Shown piece by piece: positions 48,334 through 58,163 of a stretch of 64,000 bases of DNA. Position 1 is the stretch's first letter; every line of letters starts with the position of its first letter. Below the pieces are notes generated by a model, which saw nothing but the letters and a program-made list of their open reading frames with translations, searched no databases and had not been told where the DNA came from. Location: positions 20,059,068 through 20,123,067 of the forward strand of contig OX393567.1 in NCBI GenBank assembly GCA_947652115.1. Direction: 5' to 3'. The stretch comes from Blastomussa wellsi (lineage: Eukaryota; Cnidaria; Anthozoa; Scleractinia; Plerogyridae). The position numbers were made by a program, and so were the translations under genes.

Positions 48334-48641
48334 GGGGTCACCCCATTCTCGTCCCCAGAGCCGCTTGTCCCTCTTAGCCGGTTGGACCTGTGCACGAGGA
48401 ACAAGTGGCTCTGGGGACACACGATTTGATTCGCTGAAATCAAACAAAGGGCGTCCAATCACATCAACCGTTCTAAAGTCCGTTTGTAGTTGGCGTGTTT
48501 AAAACGGCAGGTGTGATTGGACTCCTTTTGTTATATTTCAGCCAATCAAATCCTGTGTCCCCAGAGCCATTTGTTCCTCGTGTACAGGCCCAGCCGGCTA
48601 AGAGGGACAAGCGGCTCTGGGGACGAGAATGGGGTCACCCC
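48334..48641. mobile_element. Long-TIR Mutator-like MITE
   Basis: Inverted arms of about 90-125 bp begin ATTCTCGTCCCCAGAGCCGC on the left and end with its complement on the right; both include CTCTTAGCCGG. GGGGTCACCCC flanks both ends; because that word overlaps possible terminal bases, the target duplication is 7-11 bp, with 9 (GGGTCACCC) plausible. A related decayed copy is at 36170-36330. No coding capacity. Confidence 0.7.
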
Positions 48642-48754
48642 GAACGGTAATTCCCAGTACAGAGGAACCGTGCGCCTCAGCATAATCTTACTAATATGCA
48701 TACTAAGCAGACCAGAGGAAGGTCTAAAATACACAAGAATTGGCCAACTATTAG

Positions 48755-48828
48755 CCTGCGAGAGCAGACGATTTTGGGGGCTCTAGTTCGACAGAGCCAA
48801 AAAATCGCCTGTTCTCGCAAACCAGTTA
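48755..48828. repeat. Foldback element, TAGCCTGCG type, degraded
   Basis: TAGCCTGCGAGAGCAGACGA with ATTTTGG...CTCT pairs to AGAG...CCAAAAAATCGCCTG and TTCTCGCAAACCA. The left terminus matches those at 2111 and 45376, while the right terminus is mutated. No clear target duplication. Confidence 0.55.
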
Positions 48829-50719
48829 TACCAACCTCGTTTCAGAGACATCCTGTCTACCTTCCTTTCTCTAGGAGAGAAAAGAAAGTACCCTGGGACC
48901 ATATTCTTCGTGGTACATTTTGGGAACACTTTTCCTCGCTCCCTATGTCAGCCCCTCCGGGTCCCTGCGCTAAAATCCAGGTTGAACAAAACACATTCCT
49001 AATTTTAACGACAAACGCAAGGTTGGGTCGTGAGTCCAAACCTTAATGACGGAGAAAATTAAATTTTGTAGCAAATTGTAATACGCACACAACTGAATGC
49101 ATCATGCTTTCCTTGCTTACTTTTCCTTATTTCCTTTGGAGAATTCTATTTTTTTTAGGGAGAAACAGTTCTCATCTTTCAAAACTGAAAATAGAGTGAT
49201 AACCTTTTTGTCTCTTTTAGTTTTCAACAAAGCTAACTATGAAGGACATCTTTCGCGCCATTTTTTGTTTTTTTTTTGCCACGACTTATTTGAATTTCAA
49301 ATTAGAACATAATTATTCTTCGACTGTACACGCGGACAAGATGGCGACACCGAAAGCAAAACTATCTCTTCCTCGAGGGTCTGCTTGGAGACAATTCATA
49401 CGCTGAGAAGTTACGTCTAATGACGTCTGACACTGTTGTTGAGTTCGCAATTATGAACTGTAGACAGACAATTGAAGCACGCCGTTAGGAAAGCTTCGAA
49501 AGTCATCGAAGTCGAAGAACTGGAATACACAAAGCTTATCCGGTCAATCACTGGTACGTTTTGGAAGCTTGAAAACAACTTTAAGCTCGGTAATGTTTTG
49601 TAAGCAGATATCTGATTTAGCGTTGTGCTATTAATTTACCTGAGGATTTCGTTCATTATAAAAATGCGTACAGTGAAGCTCTTACTATATGTCTCCCCCA
49701 CCCGGGTAGTGGTGGTGCTTCTGTGCGGCATAAACTATGCGCACATGGGCCACTAGATGGGGTCGGGTATAGGATTTAGTTTCAGGATCTTTTAGCGATC
49801 GGTTTGTGCCCTCTATTTATATATATGTTTTGACAATTCACAGTAGTATGTAACAAAATCGTGGATAGCTGATTTACTCTTTCTGAAGTACTAGCTAAAA
49901 TTCGGGATTATGAACTGACTAAATTAAACGCATTGTATCTTGTTTTTATTGAATTTAAAAATATATAATTTTTTATGTCAACCTAATAACACGTTTTGCA
50001 TTTTTCTTCTAATTTAGAAGACCTCCATAACATGTGAAGTACAGCCGGAGAGCGACCAGACGGGGCATGTGCGCAGACATCCCCTACAGGTCAGTTAGTT
50101 TTTTTGTTTGCTTTTTAAAATTACATGTAATGCAATACCCGGCTAGTCAGGATGGTATGAGATGGGATAGGGCAGGTTATGTTTCCTTAAGTTTCCTTAC
50201 ACATGTGCACAAACGTAGGAACAATAACGTGTACTTTTGTCGAGGGGATAACTCCAGTAAGATGTTTGATACTGGAAATTATTGTTTTTTTTTCTTGTAC
50301 ATGAATTGTTTTGGTGGACTTTCTTTGAATTGAAATGGGTAGGCCGATTTTCCTGAAGCACATGTTATCTCATGTTATAAAGTATTATGCAACTCTTCGC
50401 AGTCACGTATCAACTTGAAATTATATTTTACGGTAGGTTACTTGTTGGAGATTTTATCAGTCATTTCTCCGGGAGAGAGAAGAAGAACCAGTCAGAGACA
50501 AAGATGTTTCAATAAAGGTAAAATATTTTGCGATGAAAAGTGTGTACATTTACAATACACTATTGTCTGTTTATTTATTGAGTTTTATAATATAGATAGG
50601 ACTCTGTGCGCGCTCTGATGGGTCAAAAACCCATGTTTTATCAGTGTATAAAACATAGAAAAAGCGTGTTTCATTGTTTTTCGTCAGTTTTACTCTAGTG
50701 AAAATTCGCAAGGGTTGGC

Positions 50720-51005
50720 GGCGAACATTTTCTATAAAGAAATTCCGGACAAAATTCTGAGTCAAGCTGCAGAGATTATCGAAGAAGCTTCTAAGTTCGA
50801 GATGAAAGTAGAAGAAGCGTATGTAAATTGCTTCAGTTTATCGATCGTGCGTGTTTTGCTGTTTTTACTCGCGGCGTCACGCCGGATTAGATTTTATACG
50901 GTATAAAATCTAAATGAAGAAAACACTCGCCTGCGGCTCGTGTTTTCTACATTTTCCTCCTGTTCTCAAATGCATGCCCGTCGTGTTTTAAGACAGTATA
51001 ATACA
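50720..51005 (+). repeat. Dispersed repeat, inverted partner of 47745-47975
   Basis: Contains AAATTCCGGACAAAATTCTG, AAGCTGCAGAGATTATCGAA, ATTGCTTCAGTTTATCGAT, a short palindrome TTTTATACGGTATAAAAT and CATGCCCGTCGTGTTTTAAG, all complementary to the 47.7-kb copy. It extends further left (about 50600) than its partner. Confidence 0.7.
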
Positions 51006-51567
51006 TGGCTCAGGCTTCTTTATCTGTTAATTACCAATAAAAAATTGATAACAACTGGTTTAGCTTTTTCTGAAGCTTTGGTGCACGCGGAAGCATAATA
51101 GTAGATTTTTGATTGCTGTTCAAACTTCCTAAGTGTACCATAACTCGATAATGCACGGCTAAAAAAAGCATGAACTAATTGTTTTAAAACATTGCCGCGG
51201 TGGAAATGTACTCTTGAACGTGAAGAACCCACGCCAAAATTCGTGCGAGAAAAGAAAATTATTTCTGCGTTTTACCTTACATGCTCGCCAAGAATTTGAT
51301 TTCACGGTTCTATTGGCTATGTTATATATACATCTTAAAACAATAACGTGTTTTATATTTTGTTTCTTCAATCTGTAGATCGAAAACAACATCAGACTGC
51401 AGGACTGATCACAAGAGGCATCCCGTGTAACGCAGGTCAGTCGGAGGTTTGTTTATTTTATTCCAAAGCAGACTTTTGCAGAAATTGAACACCGAGGACA
51501 CAAGTGCTTTATTTCATTCCAGTTTTTTGTGGGTGAGGTAATTTGAACAGCTATAATACCCAGGCCT

Positions 51568-51668
51568 AGGGGCTGTTAGTCGGGACGACACGAAGTAAAC
51601 CGAGCAGCAAAATCATTGCAAACGAAAGTGTTCGGTTTTATACTTCGTGTGGCCTCGGATAACCACCC
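51568..51668. repeat. Foldback MITE, second copy of the 1643-1801 family
   Basis: GGGGCTGTTAGTCGG, ACACGAAGTAAACCGAGCAG and TTCGGTTTTATACTTCGTGT form arms like those of 1643-1801. It is in the span of the candidate small-exon transcript. Confidence 0.6.
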
Positions 51669-52024
51669 TTACGTCTTCGAAAACATCTTTCATGTTATTG
51701 GGACTGAGTTTTTATGAATATTAGAACTGGAAAAATTTAAGCGCAGCAAATCAATAAACGGTTTGGAACTAACGAGGAGCACACTAAGCAACTTTGAACA
51801 CCAGGTCAGTTAATGTTTTGACTGCTTTATCGCAATCCAGCAATTGCCGGCCAGGAAATTTCGAGAATAAACGCATTAGAAAACGGGGCGTTTCGTTTGC
51901 GATCGAGCTTTACCTTACAAACAAGTTCTTGAGTTAACGCCCTTTTCGGCTCGATTTGATTCGAATGTGTAAATGCCGAAAGCCAATAATTGGAAGCACT
52001 TTGTTTTCTTTTCAGTTAAATTTG

Positions 52025-52883
52025 TTGAGGTGGCTCATCTCAATTTTTCAGAACCACACCAACCCAACTTTAAAAAGCTAATACTTCACTGTCTTGGGTC
52101 GGTCGGGCAAGATTTTTGGCACATTTACTAGAGATTGATTAATATTCCAAAAATGGAGATTTCATCGGCATCGGTGTTACCATAGCAACGAAACGATGAC
52201 GTCATTGTTTCTGAAAATCAACATTTTTCTCGATATCGAGACCTAAACTTTTAAAACGAATCAACGTCCCTTGTAGTATACATGTAGGTCTTCAACACTG
52301 CAACGTTTGACACTCGCATAGATGCTCCCATATCAAAAACGTTCCTTCTATGAGAAAAGTGTGAATATTAAAGACATTACTTTTGAGTTCATAGACAGAA
52401 ATCTAGTGAAGCAAACTGGATGAAAACTTTCAGGAAAGTTTTTCTACGCCAATGGTATAAAAAATGGAAAGGACATTGTTTCAATCTACAGGAAGTCGCT
52501 GGAATCAACGAACTAACAGATACTAAGGGGAACTTTTAAATTTTGACTGCAAAATATTCAACTCGCTTTCCTTCAAAAACGCTCACACAGACGTTTTTCA
52601 AACCTTGCAGTGTGGAAGATCTATATGCATACTACAAGGGACGTTGATTTGTTTTAAAAGTTTAGGTCTCGAAATCGAGAAAAAAGTTGATTTTCAGAAA
52701 CCATGAGGTCATCGTTCCATTGCTATGGTAACACCGATGGTAATGAAATCCACATCTTTGGAAACTTATCCATTCTCTAGTAAATGTGCGAAAAATCTTG
52801 CCCGACCGACCAAAGACAGCGAAGCAGCAGCATTTTAAAGATGGGTTGGTGAGGTTCTGAAAAACTGAGATCAGCCACCTTAA
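52025..52883. mobile_element. Long inverted-repeat element, TTAAGGTGGCT-type termini
   Basis: Arms of about 265 bp (52025-52295 and 52615-52883) pair along most of their length: GAGGTGGCTCATCTC with GAGATCAGCCACCTTAA, GGTCGGTCGGGCAAGATTTT with its complement near 52800, TGTTACCATAGCAACG near 52720, and CGTCCCTTGTAGTAT near 52635. The spacer is about 320 bp with no coding sequence. Right end CCTTAA and left end TTGAGG suggest a TTAA-type target (piggyBac- or Kolobok-like), with one mutated base. Confidence 0.75.
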
Positions 52884-53984
52884 TTGCCATCAATATCATG
52901 AATGATTTTGATTTTTTTAATGAATTTTGTTACATTTTTGGTGTTTTGCCATCGGTGTCTTTCGTTATGTTTGATACATCGTTTTTCAGGGCTTTGCTAT
53001 AAGTATGATTGCTATATATATTTTTAAGTAAAATTATCACTTTCACACGCACTGACCACTAATCAGACTCTACTCAGTTCCGTTTACTGAGGCTATTTAA
53101 CTTGAGTACTCACAAAACCAACATCAGTGTTTTAGTGAGATTAATGAGTGAAAATAGGAGAGAACTACAGGTTGTAACTGCACTGCAGGCTTGGTGCATT
53201 TCAGTTTTGTCACGTTTAAAGAATTAAATAATTGATGATTCAATTTACTTCCACTGACTATATTGGTTTTGTCAGCCAATAACGCATATCGACATACAAA
53301 TTCTCATTGCCGATCTCCGTGCAATTATTGAAGTTCTACCCTGAAGAAATTAATTGTACACAACTATATTCTTGGTGATGAATTAGTGATTTGTCTTTTG
53401 GTGATTCCCTAGTAAAAGAACCTGTCATAGATTTTCGATGAAACCTGTTTACGCGTCTTCAGTTGGCAACAGCTGCGCAAAACCCAAAACCCGGATCCAA
53501 AACTAGCTAAACAACTAAGCCCCATGTTTTCCATAAAGCTTCCATCATCACACAGCGTTTGATTTTGAAAATTTGTCAATATTTTAAACATCATCGATAG
53601 TTTAAAGCACTTTGGCTGATTTGACATACTTGTTTGACTTGTTTGACATGTTTGATATCAAAGTGTGACCCTTCTACTGCATGACGTTTTTCTTCGTGGA
53701 ATTCCTTTTGCACAATGTCTTCCCGCCATTTTCCCATGCACGATTTTTTTTTCATCTCCTTCCCCATCACTTCTCTAATAGTCCGTCCCTAAATCACTTA
53801 TAGCTACTTGTAAATTGCTACTAGGGTTGTGCCAGATGTTTCTTGAAGTGTTGACTTCTAAAGATTGTGCTCAGCATCATGTTGGAAGTACATGTATAAA
53901 TTTTTACAAAAAATGATACAAACTCTGCTACCAAAGCATAATTGTAGGGAACATTGAGTCTTTTGTACAGGTATGAAAGCTTAT

Positions 53985-54397
53985 TTTATTGATTGCAACT
54001 TCCTCACGTAACTGAAAAGCGGGAACCGGTCGCGAGACACTTCAATCTCCCAAATCATTCTAAGCAACATATGGCAGTCTGTGTCCTTTCCCTTCACCAA
54101 GGAAGTACGGAAAGCCGCAAAACTCTAGAACAAAAATTTATTTTTCAAATCGGCGCTCAATCTTCACGGTGTCAACGAACGCTTTTCATTCCACTAATTT
54201 ATTCCGTTGTTTTCACGTTACCATGCACCAACCAATAGCGTAGCTCCATCTTTCTGTATATAAACCACACACGACCCACAATTCCTTGATTCGCTCCGAC
54301 GAAGGGCTAACGCTCGAAATGTCAGCTCTTGAATATCTTTACGGTGGCCAATTCACATTATCAACCCAGTTGATAAAACCAAATTATATCGTTATAC

Positions 54398-54439
<42 letters not shown>

Positions 54440-54446
54440 ACTCTAT
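53985..54446 (+). mobile_element. Penelope-like element 3' fragment, frameshifted
   Basis: The frame starting at 53993 encodes VARHFNLPNHSKQHM, SLHQGSTESRKTLEQKFIFQ, resembling the C-terminal end of the GIY-YIG endonuclease region of Penelope-like retroelements. After FQIG, about 54151, the expected family ending continues in another frame, so a one-base loss has frameshifted it. The noncoding 3' tail with the hammerhead-like motif (54294-54326, here GAAATGTCAGC) follows. The reverse transcriptase is absent, so this is a 5'-truncated, dead copy. Confidence 0.65.
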
Positions 54447-56120
54447 ACAGTAAAAGAAAAGAGCCGAGTATCATGTAATGTATTCCTTTTTTTGTTCAAT
54501 GGTATGATTCCAGATCCAGAGAGCAACTGAGCCAACGTTCTACGTTAACTTTTCAGCGGGCATCAATAAAAGCTTCAAAAAGCTTCAATAAAAGTATGAA
54601 AATAAATGCAGCTCAGTGCAGGAAGCACCTTGTCGCATTTTAGTTGCAAAAAATCTGTAAAAGCCCATTTTTATAGCTATACGTTTCTGTTTTCTGATTT
54701 CTGATTTCAAAACAAAATAAACAAAATTTGTAGCACGAATATACAGGCACAAAGAGAGTTGATCAAAGTATCAAAGAAACCATCAAAGAATAAACAACTC
54801 GTACATTTTCTTTCACGGCATTTGTTTCATGTAAACTTACACCACGACAATACTGAAAATTGAGTCGCACTTTAAATGTTATTTTGTTATTTTATGCATT
54901 CATGGGAACTTGGGACGCTTCAGTGCATAACCGGTCATGACTGAAAAGGTTGATTTTCAGTCTTTTGCGATGTTTCTCGTGATGTCTCCCATTGTTATTA
55001 ATTAATGTCCAACCTAATTGGCTGTTGAAACAAACACTTCCTTTGTTCTGTGTTTGAGAAATGTGACGTCTATATTTGTAAACAAGAAATATCGCTATTT
55101 TAAGCTCGAATGGTGTGAAATTTAGAAGGTTGTACCACTTTTGCTATGGAACATTACTTTGTTTACACAGTAATACTAAACGTGGTTTTGCTGTACCATT
55201 ACATGTAAAGTGAGAAATATCCAAAAGTTCTCAAGAATACATATATTTTGCTGCGTATTCCATTGGAATACGAGAAAAAAGTATTGAATGTTCGATGTTT
55301 AAATTATTCCGAAGTGAAGTGTAATGATATTGATGGCAATACTTTAATTTTCTGGGATATTAAGTTGCGATTTTCTGGACAAGTTTATAATAACAATAAT
55401 CATTGAAAATCAAATGAAGAGCAACAAAAACTTTCGACTCGTTGTTCGTGCAATTTCCTATGCTGGTTCAGTGTTTTGATTATATAGTTTACCCCCGTGA
55501 TGTCACTTTCTCCAAATCTCAACCAAGCCTTGAAACAAGGCAAATTAATGGCGGCCGTAAATTCTCGGAAATACAAGTTCTCATGTTCAGAATGGATTGG
55601 AATTTGGCAAGATAATTAAGAAGGTCGCATTGTACACGGAAATTAAAAGAGAAATGACAATTACTTCGTTATTCTCAAGATTTTCATTCGAATAATGTTC
55701 TAAAAAGAATTATGCTTTAATACTTTTTTATTTTGCAATTTGGGAAGCAGTTAACGACATGTGCATGTAAACCAACCAAACAGTAGTTTAAGGAAGCCCC
55801 GGTTTTTGACAAAAGTTGACGTTGAGTTGTTTGAAATAATGCTAAATTACAAATTAATGGAAACTATCGCCTTTGTTTAGCTCCTTTGCTTCCTAACAAA
55901 TGCGTCAACGCAATTACACCATAAAATCGAAAATCGCGACCCGAGGGAAATTTAAAAGCGATTACCTCTCCCTTCATTATTATTATTATCAAATATTATG
56001 TCTCGTTTTCCAGTAAAATTTGTAATTTAGACAATATTTCAAATTTTCAAACAACTCAAGAACAGAGTTCCCCTTGAAATTTTAATCTGAAGCCTAACAA
56101 CGTTTTAATGTCAATACTAT
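54447..56120. other. AT-rich stretch, no gene seen
   Basis: I find no exon or strong repeat. If the candidate transcript at 49341-56210 is real, this is its last intron. Confidence 0.4.
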
Positions 56121-56465
56121 GTCTTTCAGCAGGTTTGTGCTGGGGACATTATCAGTTGGATTCATCGACAAGCAAGAGACAAGACCAGAAGTCGGCACAA
56201 GAAACAGTGAACAAGATATTTAACTAAAAGGTAGCGAGACAATCAGATTTAAGCTAAGACCTCGCAAATCGAAGCCAGAAGTTTATGCTGGGCATCAATA
56301 TTCTAACAATGAAACGTTGTTTTCTCGATATTTTATTTCCAACAATTGACAAAGTAGTTAAGTTTAGCCAAGAAGCTTTTCGATTGCATTTTTTTCTCGG
56401 GTAGTGAAGTACGGCCATTTTTTGTTTGAATTGTGTTCGTTAGTCGATTCCGTTTAAGTGCTTTC

Positions 56466-56990
56466 AAATTTCCCGCCAAAAAACTTAGAAAAATACGGGC
56501 GCTTAAAATACGCATGCGCCGTTTCTTTGTATAATATTTACGGCAACCGCTGTTTAAATTTTTTTAATTTTCCCGCCAAAAACTTAGAAAAAATACGGGC
56601 GCCCAAAATACGCATGCGCCGTATTTTATTAAAAAAATTTTGAACTCAATTTGTTGTAGTCGACTTCTTGTACTTAAATTAATTTGCAATTATATTTCAT
56701 TGTAATAATAAATGTCAATTTTATTTGTTTTGTTCTTTATTAATAAAGTAACACTCAAATTGAAAGTATTACAAGTCTCTACTTTATATTAATTAATTAA
56801 CAATCTTTTCTCAAACAAATGCGCTAATTAATTTATTGAATGCAATTAAAATTCACAAGTTTTTCTCCTCATGTATACTAAGTCTTTTGGCGGGAAAATT
56901 TGGAAAAATTTGCACAGCGTTTCCCCTAACAACATTTTGTTGAAACAATTTGACAAGGGTCTCCCTTACCATTTTTCCCCGCCAAAAAAT
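56466..56990. promoter_or_regulatory. Cluster of E2F-like and NRF1-like motifs, partly a 100-bp tandem duplication
   Basis: TTTCCCGCCAAAA occurs at 56469 and 56569, exactly 100 bases apart. Each is followed by AACTTAGAAAAA, TACGGGCGC and CGCATGCGCC (56511-56520 and 56611-56620), an NRF1-like word. A reversed TTTTGGCGGGAAAA lies at 56885-56898 and a variant TTTTCCCCGCCAAAA near 56974. The motifs match E2F and NRF1 consensus sites by eye. No gene start is evident nearby, so they may equally belong to a repeat. Confidence 0.35.
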
Positions 56991-58163
56991 ACACCACTTT
57001 GCACAGAAAAGTTATCTTTTTCAGCTGAGTTCTAATCATTGCTAAGTGTTTCGTCATTTTATCTGAAGTGCGAAGTGGTGTACGAAATGCAATGGCAAGC
57101 CATAAACGTCAGCCACAATCTTATATTTGAAATAACCGCTCGGAAGTTGTGTAGCCAAATGAAAATTTGAAATGCTTTTAAAAGAAGCAAATCAAGGCCA
57201 AGTTGGATAAATTCAATTATTCGAACGAGACAACCGTCTGAAACCTGAACGCTTTCTTTGTGGCTTGCCATTTCACTGCCCTAATACGTTACCATAAGCT
57301 GTATGTTACACAGAAACTAGATAGAACGAAGGGAAATGATTGAAAGTGGATTCCTTCGATTTTACTGTTTAAACTTTTCACTTTTACCACCAATTCTGAA
57401 ACTTTTGTAACCAGAGATGGGTTTTTGGTGTTATGTTTCCCAGCTTTATCTGTCTCTGTATAACAAACAACCATAAACTAAACAATCTAAAAGTTTAACC
57501 ATAGCTTCGCGTCCCAAGAATGATCAACACGGAATTCTCCTTTCAAGTATTCAAACATTACCAGGTACCATCGACTTACGGATAATTTTTTTATGTACCA
57601 CCAAATTCTCTCAACTAACCGCCCGGAAAATATACGATATTCAGTAAGGAGAATTACGGTTTCGATCAAGCTAGAGACATTCGACGGGTTAAACATGCAA
57701 TGTCTGGTTCAAAGATCGAATTGTTTACTTGGTTTTGATGTAGTACACGCCGGTTTTAAGTAGTACACCGTTTGAAGGCAAAACCCTTCGAACTTGACAT
57801 TGGACTCGAGGTCGTACCTTTGGCAAATCTTTAACAATTAAAAACAGTCCCGTAGAAAAATATTGCGTGATAAATTTTCAACCAAAGTACTTTTAATTTA
57901 CCATTCTTTTCAACACTCGATTCCAATAAAATTCACAGGAATATCGTATCAAATTATTTTTCAGTGCACGTATATTTATTTGAATAGTCAAAAATTATTT
58001 ATATTAGTAGAATACGCATTTGAACCAGACATCGTTTCACATTAACTTCACCCAAATATAACATGAGATCAAAAGCCAATCATAGACTCAATTGGAGAGT
58101 TTGATATTCCTATTACATCCCCAGTTTATAGAAGTTTTGAGATCTCTTGTTATTAAAGATATC
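56991..58163. other. No recognised gene
   Basis: Three successive short minus-strand open frames (57696-57487, 57474-57289, 57271-57059) look protein-like in composition, but they are separated by stops and match nothing I recognise. They could be an eroded coding relic. Confidence 0.3.

Larger units (their letters stand above)
49341..56210 (+). other. Candidate spliced transcript with small exons (unrecognised)
   Basis: Six segments have plausible splice borders on the plus strand: 49341-49553 (begins at a YY1-like CAAGATGGCG start, donor GTACGT), 50018-50089 (donor GTCAGT), 50461-50517 (GTAAAA), 51379-51435 (GTCAGT), 51725-51804 (GTCAGT) and a last part 56130-56210. Segments 51379, 51725 and 56130 join in phase to one open frame ending in TGA (LITRGIPCNA, LEKFKRSKSINGLEL, VCAGDIISWIHRQARDK). 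The earlier segments do not stay open in that frame, and the first has apparent frame breaks. The 51725 acceptor lacks a pyrimidine tract. It could be a small-protein gene, a pseudogene or a noncoding RNA. I recognise no family. Confidence 0.2.

Noticed and set aside
48517..49046. Overlapping open frames of 60-116 residues
   Set aside because: They cover a MITE arm and dispersed-repeat-like sequence, with frames open on both strands and no domain recognised.
57059..57696. Three consecutive minus-strand frames as one membrane-protein gene
   Set aside because: They are interrupted by stops, no splice sites join them convincingly and no family is recognised. Kept only as a possible relic.
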